In this document: positions 23,779-31,942 of the stretch, in pieces
Position numbering within the stretch: the stretch's first letter is position 1
Layout: each line of letters starts with the position of its first letter
DNA from: UBA9676 sp035532275
GTDB lineage: Bacteria; Actinomycetota; Actinomycetes; Streptosporangiales; Streptosporangiaceae
Direction: 5' to 3'
Length of the DNA stretch: 64,000 bases
NCBI GenBank assembly: GCA_035532275.1
Contig: DATKRG010000225.1
Span: forward strand, 1-64,000
Position numbers and translations under genes: made by a program
The notes under the pieces: generated by a model
The model's database searches: none
What the model was told of the DNA's origin: nothing
Seen by the model: the letters and a program-made list of their open reading frames with translations, nothing else

Positions 23779-25113
23779 TCAGCGCGTGTCGGGTGTCCGG
23801 ATCGTCCCGCGCACGGTGCCGAACCTGATCTTCATGGGCCGCACGCCGAGCCGTTGCTGCGGCTTGACCGCTTTGGGCTCCTCGCCGGCGGGCTCGACCG
23901 TCCATTTCGTCTCGCTGAGATTCCGCAGCACCACCTCACCGGGGTGGCGCGGATGGCGTTCCACGACCGCCCGGGCGGTCCGGTAGCCGCGGTCCCGGGA
24001 CAGGTGGTCGCTGGACAGGATGGCTCCCTCGGACAGCGCGATGACGTGCCCGGGTATCTCCAGCAGCGGCGGCGCGGGTGGCACAGCCCGGCAGTTCCAG
24101 CAGCGGACCTGCGGGTCGTCCGGGTCCCAGAACACGGTCGCGGCACACGAGCAGGTGCAGACGCAGTCGCCGAGCCGGATCAGTGCCCGCCGCCACTCGC
24201 CCTCGGTGATCCGGCCGCCCAGGGAGGCGTCGCGCAGCCCGGTGCCGAAGGCCCGGATGAACAGCTCCCTGATGAACCGGGGGTAGATCGGCCACCAGAC
24301 CAGCATCGGGTCCCCGGGCTCTGGCTCGTTGCTGGCATCGGCCGGGTCGAACACGAACAGCGGGTCGGTGCCGAAATGCTTGATCGCGAGCTGGGTCTCT
24401 GACACGTGCGTGTCCGGATGCCAGGTGTAGGACGCCCGCACCCGCCGGCCTTCCAGGGGGTGACCGTGCACCAGGAGGAAGAACAGGAACACCGCGAGCG
24501 AGTGCAGATCGGTCACCGTCGACGGCACGGCCTCCTCGCGGATGACCTCCGGGGCCATGAACCGCAGCGTGCCGCGGATGAACACGTCCCCGCCCTCGGT
24601 CCCGACGTTGTCGTTGTCCACGATGGCGACCTCGCACTGGTCGGGGTCGACCAGCAGGTTGCCGAAATTGATGTCCCGGTAGCACAGCCCGCTGGCGTGC
24701 AGCGCGGCGAACGCGTCGGCGAGCTCGCGGCCGATCGCGGCCAGCACCCGGAATGACGGCTGCTGGGGAGCGCGGAGCATCTCGATGAGCGAGCCGAAGC
24801 GCCCTGGAACCCACTGCATCACGTAGCCGAACCCGGGCACCCGGCGGCACTCGACCAGGTCGATCGGCCAGGCGAAGGCCGGGTGTGCGCGCGCGTGCGA
24901 CGCCAGCGCGCCGATCCCCCGCCGCTGATGGTCGGCGTAGTCGCCGGGCCGGTACCACTTGACGGCCACCTGGGTGCCGGTGTCCATCCGTCCCCGGTAG
25001 ACGACGCCCTGCCCGCCTTCGGCCACCCGCGCCTCGATCTTGATCGGCGTTCCGGCCCTGACCATGTGCACGACGTCGCCGGCCTCGGGGAACTGTGCCC
25101 CTGACTCGCTCAT
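23779..25113 (-). CDS. Ser/Thr protein kinase with Cys-rich metal site and FHA-like C-terminus
   Basis: 444 residues. Kinase lobe: Gly loop AEGGQGVVYRG (31-41), VAIK-type Lys K52 (VAVKWY), catalytic loop CYRDINFGNLLV with Asp147 (HRD is YRD), DFG replaced by DND at 166-168, APE at 187-189. Residues 317-341 hold CVCTCSC and CWNC, a metal-binding ribbon; residues 355-435 look like a degenerate FHA domain (ALSEGAILSSDHLS, VVLRNLSETKWTV). Kinase plus Zn ribbon, PP2C and vWA in one operon is the TerY-P triad arrangement. ATG overlaps the PP2C stop by 4 nt. Confidence 0.85.
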   Translation of the reverse strand: MSESGAQFPEAGDVVHMVRAGTPIKIEARVAEGGQGVVYRGRMDTGTQVAVKWYRPGDYADHQRRGIGALASHARAHPAFAWPIDLVECRRVPGFGYVMQWVPGRFGSLIEMLRAPQQPSFRVLAAIGRELADAFAALHASGLCYRDINFGNLLVDPDQCEVAIVDNDNVGTEGGDVFIRGTLRFMAPEVIREEAVPSTVTDLHSLAVFLFFLLVHGHPLEGRRVRASYTWHPDTHVSETQLAIKHFGTDPLFVFDPADASNEPEPGDPMLVWWPIYPRFIRELFIRAFGTGLRDASLGGRITEGEWRRALIRLGDCVCTCSCAATVFWDPDDPQVRCWNCRAVPPAPPLLEIPGHVIALSEGAILSSDHLSRDRGYRTARAVVERHPRHPGEVVLRNLSETKWTVEPAGEEPKAVKPQQRLGVRPMKIRFGTVRGTIRTPDTR

Positions 25114-26231
25114 AGGGCTGGCGCTCCCGGTGCTGGCGGCGCTTCCCGCGCCTGCTTGACGGCCGGTGCCCCCTGCCCTGCCGGCCCGGCCTGGCGCGGC
25201 CACGGCAGTGTCTTGGCGGGCCGCGTGGGTTCTGGCTCAGCCGCTGCCGGTGGGGTGGGTGCCACTGGTATCTGTGCCACGCGGGTCGGTTCGGGCGGTG
25301 TCTCGATCGGCAGGGTCCTGGCCGGCCGGGTCTGGGTGCGCGCGGCCGGCGGCTCCGGCGGCCCCTCGGTCCGCAGCAGCAGGGCCATCGCGGTATCGTC
25401 GCCGCTGCCCTCGTTCGACGCGCACCGGGCCGCCCAGATCGGCAGCTGCTCGCGCACCCAGGCGACACCGTGCTCCTGTGCCAGCCGCAGCAGGTCGCTG
25501 CCGACCGGCTGGTGCCACGGGTCGGCCGTCTGCGCGTTGCCGAAGCCATCGGTGGCCAGCAGCAGCGCGGCGGCCTGGCCGCCGGCCAGGTCCACCACCG
25601 CCACCCGGAACGCGTCGGCGGCGTCCAGCTGGCACAGGCTGGTGGTGCTGTGCCCGTCGAGCCGTGGGTCGCCGGGGACGGGCAGGCTGGCCGTGCCGTC
25701 GGCGCCGACCAGGACGATGTCGCCGTCCCCGATCTGGCACAGCACCAGCCAGGGAACGGCCACCACGGCCAGCAGCAGGGTGCTGCCGTAGGCGATGGTC
25801 GGATCGTCGCCGGACAGCAGCTGCTGCTCCTGGTCGGTCCACGGGTGCTGGAGCAGGTCGTGTTCCACCGCGCGGCGCCAGTGCCCGATCAGCTCCGGTA
25901 TCAGTTCCGCCTTCGCGGCTGAACGAAGGTCGTGGGCTGACTGCCGGCCGGCGAAGCCGGCGGCAGCTTCCCCGGCCAGCAGCAGCCCGGCGTCGATGGC
26001 CAGTTCCGAGCCCCGGGCGCTGCGGAAATGGGGGTGGCCGCCGTGCCCGTCGGCCACCGCCACCGCCAGCCATCGTGGGTCACCGGGCGGGTAGGCAGCG
26101 AAACCCGCGGCGTCCTGCAGCGGCCGGCCGGCCTGTTCGTGCACGGCGCCCCGGGCCACGGCGGTGAGCACCCGCCAGCCGGGGACGTCGCCGTCGCCGG
26201 GCTGGTCCGGGACGTGGCTGGTCTCAGACAA
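25110..26231 (-). CDS. PP2C-family protein phosphatase
   Basis: 373 residues. Metal-binding motifs of PP2C: AVADGHGGHPHFRS near residue 60, QIGDGDIVLVGADG, LLLATDGFGNAQ and EGSGDDTAMALLL. It would remove phosphate from Ser/Thr on kinase substrates, or the kinase itself. The last ~95 residues are a Pro/Ala/Thr-rich tail without a membrane helix. The start overlaps the vWA stop by 8 nt and its own stop overlaps the kinase start, so vWA, PP2C and kinase form a tightly coupled operon. Confidence 0.88.
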   Translation of the reverse strand: MSETSHVPDQPGDGDVPGWRVLTAVARGAVHEQAGRPLQDAAGFAAYPPGDPRWLAVAVADGHGGHPHFRSARGSELAIDAGLLLAGEAAAGFAGRQSAHDLRSAAKAELIPELIGHWRRAVEHDLLQHPWTDQEQQLLSGDDPTIAYGSTLLLAVVAVPWLVLCQIGDGDIVLVGADGTASLPVPGDPRLDGHSTTSLCQLDAADAFRVAVVDLAGGQAAALLLATDGFGNAQTADPWHQPVGSDLLRLAQEHGVAWVREQLPIWAARCASNEGSGDDTAMALLLRTEGPPEPPAARTQTRPARTLPIETPPEPTRVAQIPVAPTPPAAAEPEPTRPAKTLPWPRQAGPAGQGAPAVKQAREAPPAPGAPAL

Positions 26232-26937
26232 TCGTGTCCTCGTCAGGTGTGGCCGGGCCCGCCGTCGCGGGCTGGATGATCTGGCTGGCGATGACGCTGC
26301 GGTCGCCGCCCACCTGGGACAGCCTGGACAGCGCGAGCGAGGCGGTCATCAGCTGCATCATGATCTGGTCCACGTTGTCGGCGACCAGGACCGGGACCGT
26401 CGGGTCACCGATGAACCGGGCGAGGTACTCGGAGTTGGCGCCCCGGCCGATGGCGACGGCGAGCCGGATGGCGCCCCGCCCGGCCGGGGTAGCGGTCAGC
26501 ACCCGCAGCCCGGCATCGAACTCGGCCGGGTCCGTCGGCCGGCCATCGGTAATCAGCAGGATCGCCGGCCGCAGTGCCCGGGTTTCCAGCTGCCCGGGCT
26601 GCAGTGCCTCGGCGACCAGGCTGAAGGCCGCCCCCATGCGGGTCAGGCCCTTCTCCACGTGCTGCAGGGGCTTCCAGCGCGCCCCGGCCACCGGCAGCGG
26701 CTCCGCGATGTGCCATTCCGCCCGGTCGGCGAAGGCGATCGCGCGCAGCAGGACCTGCGCCTGTTCCTGGTCACGCTCCCAGGCCGCCAGGTGCGGGAGC
26801 ATGCTGGCGATGGCGAAGTTGAGTGCCTGCATCCGCCCGTCGATCTTCATCGAGCCGGAGCAGTCGGCCAGGATGAAGAAGTGGAGCGGGCGCCGCGAGA
26901 TGCCGCCGCCGGGCATGATCGTCATGCTCTCAGTCAT
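26224..26937 (-). CDS. TerY-like von Willebrand factor A domain protein
   Basis: 237 residues, cytoplasmic (no signal or membrane segment). vWA domain with MIDAS motif ADCSGSM at 24-30 (D-x-S-x-S), a further Thr in GLTRMGAA and Asp in LITDGRPTDP. The short single-domain form matches TerY. ATG at 26937 is preferred (residues before it in the open frame are Cys/Trp-rich and not vWA-like). First gene of the vWA - PP2C - kinase operon; divergent from the Pro-rich membrane protein across a 198-bp gap. Confidence 0.87.
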   Translation of the reverse strand: MTESMTIMPGGGISRRPLHFFILADCSGSMKIDGRMQALNFAIASMLPHLAAWERDQEQAQVLLRAIAFADRAEWHIAEPLPVAGARWKPLQHVEKGLTRMGAAFSLVAEALQPGQLETRALRPAILLITDGRPTDPAEFDAGLRVLTATPAGRGAIRLAVAIGRGANSEYLARFIGDPTVPVLVADNVDQIMMQLMTASLALSRLSQVGGDRSVIASQIIQPATAGPATPDEDTIV

Positions 26938-27069
26938 CGCCCGGGTTCCCCCATGCAGGCATCGTGCCCCCTCTGTGGAGGCTGTCCAGAATATCCCTGG
27001 CGCCGGGCCCGCGCTATCTGGCGATTGGGAGGTCAGCTGGGACAATGGGTGAGCAAAGCCTGGGCATAG

Positions 27070-27098
27070 TTACAACCTGGGCACGGCCTTGCTAAGAT
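27070..27098 (+). promoter_or_regulatory. Candidate promoter of the Pro-rich membrane protein gene
   Basis: TTACAA (27070-27075), 17-nt spacer, TAAGAT (27093-27098), 37 nt before the ATG, with a ribosome binding site GGGGAGAAGG in between. Confidence 0.5.
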
Positions 27099-27135
27099 CC
27101 GGCGATCACTGGCCTGTTGGGGAGAAGGTCCCTTC

Positions 27136-28548
27136 ATGACCGAAGGTACGGGGCAGGCGATCGACCCGAGCGGTGAAGCACGCAGTGTGCTCCAGTCGGC
27201 AGTGACCGACTACGGCGCAAGGGTGCTCTCGAACGCCGCCATCCTTGATGGCATCTGCGAGGACCGGCTGCCGGAGTGGCCACGGGAAGCAAGCCTGGTC
27301 AGCATGGCGGCCCGCGCGGATGTCGCGGCGATGCTGCAGCAGCAGGCCGGCGGTGTCGGCCCCGACACCGCGGTCCGGCTGACCGCGGCGTCCCTGGCCG
27401 ATTCGACGTCGATCGACCCGTCCGCTGCCATCTGGGTGGTCGGCGAGTTCGCCCGCGCGCTCGGCTACCAGGTGTCCGAGGGCCTGCGGCCAGCCGCTGG
27501 CACGGGCCCCGCGGCGGGTGCCGCCGGGGCCGCCGGTGCGGCGGTACCCGCCGCGGCTGTGCCTGCGCCGCCGCCCCCCGGTCCCCCGCTCCCCGGTCCT
27601 CCGCTCCCCGGTTCTCCGCCTCCGCCTTCGTCGCCGCCGGCCAGCCCGGGCGAGGACCTGACGGTGCCGCCAGCGGCCGGCCTGCCGCATCCGCCGACCC
27701 AGCAGGTCGGCTTCGGCCAGCAGGAAACCAGGGCGGTCGGCCAGGGCATTCCGCAGGCCGGTCCCCCGCCCGGTGCCCGGGTGAACCCGAACGCACCCGG
27801 CGGCTACGGGTGGGTGCCCCCGCCCACTCCGCCGCTGCCAGGCGGCGGGATGCCGGGCGCGATGCCGCCGGGCGGCATGCCACCGCCTCCGGCTGGCGGC
27901 GGCGGCAAGCCCCGGCAGGGGATGGTGCTCGGGATCGGGGCCGCCGCGCTGGTGGTGGTCTACTTCATCGTCGCCGGGGTGGCTGGCCTGCCGCCGTTCG
28001 GGAAGTCCACACCTACGCCCTCCCCGTCAGCCTCGGTCTCGACCACACCCCCGCGGCCGTCGCCTTCGGTCAGCACGTTCGTGCCGACGGCCGGCGACCT
28101 GACCCTGGAGAGCCTGATCCCGGCCGACGTCTCGGCGAACCACAGCTGCACGCCGGTGCAGCACCCTGCCTTCGGGGCGACCGCTGAGATGCACTGCTCC
28201 GGCGCCAGCATCCCGCCGGGGTATGTGCAGTACTACCTGTTCGCCAACACCAACGCCATGAACGCCGCCTACTCGACCTTCCTCGCCGATTTCGCCAAGA
28301 CCGGCAAGAACACCGGCCCCTGCCATTCGATCTCCGGGACCTCGGCGTTCGGCTCGTTCGCGCCCTGTGAGACGCAGTTCTCGATCGCCAGCGTGCCGAA
28401 GGGCCGGATCGCGGAGTACCTCTACAAGGGCGACCCGGACATCAGCTGCACGTTCAACGTGGACAAGGTGCTGGTGGACATGGCGGCCACCAACAGTTCC
28501 GCCCTCATCCACTGGTGGGACCATTCGCGCCACTGGATCAATAGTTGA
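27136..28548 (+). CDS. Single-pass membrane protein: helical N-terminus, Pro-rich linker, extracytoplasmic Cys-containing domain
   Basis: 470 residues, not recognised as a named family. Residues 15-115 look all-helical (LSNAAILDGICEDRLPEWPR, DTAVRLTAASLADS, AAIWVVGEFARALGYQ); the closing pattern resembles helical domains found beside kinases, vWA proteins and chaperones in actinomycetes. Residues 120-255 are Pro/Gly/Ala-rich. A membrane helix lies at about 262-283 (GIGAAALVVVYFIVAGVAGL), followed by a Ser/Thr/Pro spacer and a ~150-residue outer domain with five cysteines and a WWDHSRHW end. So the N-terminus is cytoplasmic and could be a kinase target. Divergent from the vWA operon; its stop overlaps the next start (TTGA). 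Confidence 0.75.
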   Translation: MTEGTGQAIDPSGEARSVLQSAVTDYGARVLSNAAILDGICEDRLPEWPREASLVSMAARADVAAMLQQQAGGVGPDTAVRLTAASLADSTSIDPSAAIWVVGEFARALGYQVSEGLRPAAGTGPAAGAAGAAGAAVPAAAVPAPPPPGPPLPGPPLPGSPPPPSSPPASPGEDLTVPPAAGLPHPPTQQVGFGQQETRAVGQGIPQAGPPPGARVNPNAPGGYGWVPPPTPPLPGGGMPGAMPPGGMPPPPAGGGGKPRQGMVLGIGAAALVVVYFIVAGVAGLPPFGKSTPTPSPSASVSTTPPRPSPSVSTFVPTAGDLTLESLIPADVSANHSCTPVQHPAFGATAEMHCSGASIPPGYVQYYLFANTNAMNAAYSTFLADFAKTGKNTGPCHSISGTSAFGSFAPCETQFSIASVPKGRIAEYLYKGDPDISCTFNVDKVLVDMAATNSSALIHWWDHSRHWINS

Positions 28549-29828
28549 CAGTCCGGCCGCTGACGGTCCTGTTCATGCCGGAGAGCGCGTACGGGCCGAC
28601 CAACAACTGCATCGGCATCGGTGACGTGCTGGTGCGGCGGGGACACCGGGTCGTCTTCGCCGCCGAGGCGTCCTGGAAAGGCAGGCTGGAGCCGCTGGGC
28701 TTCACCGAGGACCTGGTCGACCTGTCGCCGCCCGCTGGCGGTGACCAGGATGCCGGCCAGTTCTGGAAGGACTTCGTGGCGCAGACCGCGCCGGAGTTCC
28801 GCAAGCCCACCATCGAGCAGCTCGAAACCTGGATCAAGCCGGTCTGGGAGGAACTCGTCGGGGGCGCCAGGTACTGCCACGACCAGCTGTCCGCGATCGT
28901 GCAGCGGGCCCGCCCCGATGTCATCGTTGAGGACAATGTGGTGGGTTTCCCGGCGCTGGTGACCGCGGGGGTCCCGTTCGTGCGGATCGTGTCGTGCAAC
29001 CCGCTGGAGATCAAGAGCCCCGATGTCCCCCCGGCCTTCTCCGGGTACCCGGCCGGGGACGCCACCGGGTGGGCGGAGTTCCGGGCCGAGTACGAGCGGG
29101 TGCACCGGCCGCTGTGGCAGGACTTCAACGACTGGTTCACCGGCCAGGGGGCGCCGCCCCTGCCGGACCTGGAGTTCATCGGTGAGGGCGACGTCAACCT
29201 GTACCTCTACCCGGGACTGGCCGACTACCAGCGGCAGTGGCCACCCGGGCCGGACTGGCAGCGGCTCGACTCCTGTGTGCGCGGCACCGACGAGGGGTTC
29301 ACGCTGCCGCCAGCGCTGGCCGGCCGCGGCGGCGCGCTGATCTACTTCTCGCTGGGCTCGCTCGGCTCAGCCGACACCGGGCTGATGCGGCGGGTGATCT
29401 CGTGCCTGGCGGACACCCCGCATCGCTACATCGTGTCCAAGGGGCCCCTGCACAGCGAGATCGAGCTGGCGCCGAACATGTGGGGCGCGGAGTTCGTCCC
29501 GCAGACCTCGGTGATCCCGCTCGCCGACCTCGTGATCACCCACGGCGGCAACAACACCACCACTGAATGCCTGCACTTCGGCAAGCCGATGATCGTGCTG
29601 CCGCTGTTCTGGGACCAGTACGACAACGCTCAGCGTGTCGCCGAGCTCGGGCTCGGGGTGCGGCTCGACACCTACGGTTTCTCCAGTGCCCAGATGCACG
29701 AGGCGATCGGCCGCCTGCTGGCCGATCACCGGCTGCGCGACCGGCTCACGCAGGCCGGTGCGGCGATCCGGGCCCGGGACGGGGTGGGCCGGGCGGCCGG
29801 CATCATCGAGCGCGCCGCCGGGGCCTGA
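28545..29828 (+). CDS. GT1-family (MGT/UGT-like) glycosyltransferase
   Basis: 427 residues. GT-B fold: N-terminal acceptor domain beginning LTVLFMPESAYGPTNNCIGI, and C-terminal donor domain with IYFSLGSLGSADTG and the sugar-nucleotide signature VITHGGNNTTTECLHFGKPM followed by PLFWDQYDNAQRV. Resembles macrolide/UDP-glucuronosyl-type transferases acting on lipophilic acceptors; acceptor unknown. The TTG start at 28545 overlaps the preceding stop by 4 nt, an arrangement that implies translational coupling with the membrane protein. Confidence 0.88.
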   Translation: MTVRPLTVLFMPESAYGPTNNCIGIGDVLVRRGHRVVFAAEASWKGRLEPLGFTEDLVDLSPPAGGDQDAGQFWKDFVAQTAPEFRKPTIEQLETWIKPVWEELVGGARYCHDQLSAIVQRARPDVIVEDNVVGFPALVTAGVPFVRIVSCNPLEIKSPDVPPAFSGYPAGDATGWAEFRAEYERVHRPLWQDFNDWFTGQGAPPLPDLEFIGEGDVNLYLYPGLADYQRQWPPGPDWQRLDSCVRGTDEGFTLPPALAGRGGALIYFSLGSLGSADTGLMRRVISCLADTPHRYIVSKGPLHSEIELAPNMWGAEFVPQTSVIPLADLVITHGGNNTTTECLHFGKPMIVLPLFWDQYDNAQRVAELGLGVRLDTYGFSSAQMHEAIGRLLADHRLRDRLTQAGAAIRARDGVGRAAGIIERAAGA

Positions 29829-29830
29829 GT

Positions 29831-29860
29831 GGCCTGGGCCGGCCCGGGCCGGCCCAGGCC
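29831..29860. terminator. 30-bp perfect palindrome between convergent genes
   Basis: GGCCTGGGCCGGCCC is followed directly by its reverse complement. It sits 2 nt after the glycosyltransferase stop and 20 nt from the Rieske gene stop, the position of a bidirectional terminator. Confidence 0.65.
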
Positions 29861-29879
29861 GTGAGACCAGCCTGAGTGG

Positions 29880-30830
29880 TCACCCCGGCCGGGAAGGCCG
29901 GACCTGCACCATGCCGCCCTCGACGATCCGGCTGTCGAACGCGGGCTGGCGGGCGGTGGCTGGCCCGTGCACCACCGACCCGTCGGCGAGCCGGAACGTG
30001 CTGCCGTGCCAGGGACAGGTGACGCATGGTGCGCCGCCGCCGTCTTCGGTGAGGGTGCCCTGGTGCAGTGGGCCGCCCAGGTGAGCGCACTGGTCGGCGA
30101 CTGCCAGCACGTCCGAGCCCTGCCGCAGGACGGCCAGCGTGAGGTAGCCGAGCCGGCGCCGGGCGAGCCGGCCGTCCGGAAGCTCGTAGATGCGGCACAG
30201 GTCATGCCAGCCGAGCGGCGCGAGGTGCGCGACGGGTTCGGCGTGGCTGGCGCCGGCGCCGAGGCCGAACGCCATGTGCCTGCCCAGGAAGCTGCCCGCG
30301 GTCATGGCGGCCAGCCCGCCAAGCGCCAGCAGCCGGCCGCTGGTGGCGCGGCCGGTCATCCGGGCCAGCAGCGAGGCAGCGAACAGCGCCGAAGCACCGG
30401 CGCCGGAGGCGGCGTGGACCAGGCCCACCCGCTGCTGCTCGCGGTGCAGGGTCGACCAGTCGGCCAGCCCGGCCGCGGCGGCGGGCAGCGCGCCGGCGAG
30501 CCCGAGCGCGAGCAGGATCCGCGAGGCGCGCTCGGTGCCCGGCACGAAGTCGAGCACCGTCGCCGACGTCCAGAAGCCGAGTGGGAGCGCGGTCAGGGCC
30601 GGGTGCATCGGCTGGCCCAGCCAGACCCCGTGCAGGACGTCCGCTGGCGCGCCGGCCGGCGCGCCGCGCTGGACCGCGCGGGTGAGTGGCCGGGCCACCC
30701 GGTCCAGCCGCTCGGCGTGTTCCAGCCGCCCGGCGAGGCCGGCTGGGGCGGACAGCATTCCCAGGCCAGGACGGGGGATGCGGGTGCGGCCGCCGCGCCG
30801 GGGAAAGAGCCTGGCATGGGATGGGCTCAT
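29880..30830 (-). CDS. DUF2231 membrane domain fused to Rieske [2Fe-2S] domain
   Basis: 316 residues. The N-terminal ~190 residues carry a DUF2231-type domain with LGQPMHPALTALPLGFWTSA and four hydrophobic helices; the C-terminal ~105 residues are a Rieske domain with cluster ligands in QCAHLGGPL (C-x-H) and CPWHGSTF (C-x2-H). The arrangement suggests a membrane-anchored electron carrier; partners are not visible. ATG at 30830 is used; an internal ATG at 30758 would also keep both domains. Convergent with the glycosyltransferase, and 30 nt downstream of the HD gene. Confidence 0.85.
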   Translation of the reverse strand: MSPSHARLFPRRGGRTRIPRPGLGMLSAPAGLAGRLEHAERLDRVARPLTRAVQRGAPAGAPADVLHGVWLGQPMHPALTALPLGFWTSATVLDFVPGTERASRILLALGLAGALPAAAAGLADWSTLHREQQRVGLVHAASGAGASALFAASLLARMTGRATSGRLLALGGLAAMTAGSFLGRHMAFGLGAGASHAEPVAHLAPLGWHDLCRIYELPDGRLARRRLGYLTLAVLRQGSDVLAVADQCAHLGGPLHQGTLTEDGGGAPCVTCPWHGSTFRLADGSVVHGPATARQPAFDSRIVEGGMVQVRPSRPG

Positions 30831-30860
30831 ATGCCCAGTCTTACCCGGCCCATGACCGGC

Positions 30861-31466
30861 CTATCGCTCCGCCCCGCCCGCGGGTGCCAGGATGCCGCGG
30901 TCCACCGCGCTGGCGATCATGTCGCGGGCGTAGGCGCCCAGGGACGCTGAGCCGTCCTCGATCAGGGCGACCTTGGTGAGAACCTGGTCGGCGGTGACAC
31001 CGTGCGCGGCCCAGGTTCCGCCCTCGGTCACCATGTTGATCAGCATCGGCTGCAGCCGGTCCAGGGCGCGGGCGAACTTCGCCTCCGCCGTCGCCCGTTC
31101 CTCGAACTCATCCCACAGCGCGCGCAGCGCGGCGCCCTGCGCTGACGGCAGGATCGCGAAGAGCCGGTCCGCCGCCGCCCGCTCGGCCGCCTCCTGCCGC
31201 GCCTGGTCGGCGTGCGCCGCGTAGACGAACAGGTCACCAGCGTCGATCTCCACCAGGTCGTGGAGCACCAGCATCGTCATCACCGTGCCCAGGTCGGTCC
31301 CGGCCGGGGCATGCCCGGCCAGGACCAGCGCCATCAGCGCCAGGTGCCAGGAGTGCTCAGCCGAGTTCTCGTGCCGGGAGCGATCGGTCAGGGTGGACTG
31401 CCGCAGCACTGTCTTGAGCCGGTCGGCTTCGAGCAGGAAACCGACCTGGCTGTCGAGGCGTTCCAT
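30861..31466 (-). CDS. HD-domain phosphohydrolase (YfbR/HDDC2-like)
   Basis: 201 residues. HD motifs: first His in SRHENSAEHSWHLALMALVL, metal pair HD in MLVLHDLVEIDAGD, and a later Asp in KFARALDRLQPML. This order matches the HDDC2/YfbR group, which acts on deoxynucleoside 5'-monophosphates. Substrate inferred only from family. Likely cotranscribed with the Rieske gene (30-nt gap). Confidence 0.87.
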   Translation of the reverse strand: MERLDSQVGFLLEADRLKTVLRQSTLTDRSRHENSAEHSWHLALMALVLAGHAPAGTDLGTVMTMLVLHDLVEIDAGDLFVYAAHADQARQEAAERAAADRLFAILPSAQGAALRALWDEFEERATAEAKFARALDRLQPMLINMVTEGGTWAAHGVTADQVLTKVALIEDGSASLGAYARDMIASAVDRGILAPAGGAER

Positions 31467-31581
31467 GCTCCCATTCGATCACCCGCCGCCGCGCCGGGCC
31501 GCCGGTCACCGCCCCCGCCGCACACAACCGCCCGCGACGTGCAAAGATGCTGTGGGGGACCCAAGATGAATCGGGGGATCC

Positions 31582-31785
31582 GGCTTCATCACACTCGCCC
31601 TGGCGGGGCTGCTGCCCCGCCAGGGCGAGTCTCCCGCCACGCTGGGCGATCACCGCGCTGACCGGGCCGGCCTGGTGCGCAGGATCGAGGTGACCGCCGA
31701 CATGAAGTCCCGGGTCATCGAGTACTGGCGGAACGTGCACCCCGACCTCGGTGCCCGGCTGTCCAAGGAGCTGAACGGCAGCTGA
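31582..31785 (+). pseudogene. Remnant resembling the C-terminal tail of a haem catalase
   Basis: An open stretch without an upstream start ends at TGA 31783-31785 and reads LVRRIEVTADMKSRVIEYWR followed by NVHPDLGARLSKELNGS. The end matches the style of the catalase-related C-terminal domain (LV-x-NI ... YW-x-NV-x-PDLG-x-R). The frame has a stop at 31567-31569, no start codon and no catalase body upstream, and it passes through a 16-bp hairpin. I read it as the surviving 3' end of a deleted gene. Identification is from recalled family pattern, so moderate. Confidence 0.45.
31593..31630. repeat. Strong hairpin within the gene-remnant region
   Basis: Perfect 16-bp arms ACTCGCCCTGGCGGGG / CCCCGCCAGGGCGAGT with a 6-nt loop CTGCTG. 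It lies between the divergent HD gene and the FAD oxidoreductase and overlaps the catalase-like remnant. Could be a terminator of a lost gene or the scar of the deletion. Confidence 0.7.
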
Positions 31786-31942
31786 CCCGCGGCCTTCCGG
31801 TATCGCCCCGGGCGCCAGGATGATCCGGGTTCGCGACGGCCACACCCGCCGCCGCCGTGGCCGCCGGGGCGGGATACTCGATCCATGAAGTGGCCGGGCC
31901 CGATACTCCGGCTGCCGGGCCGCCTGCGGCGGTGGCGGCCCG

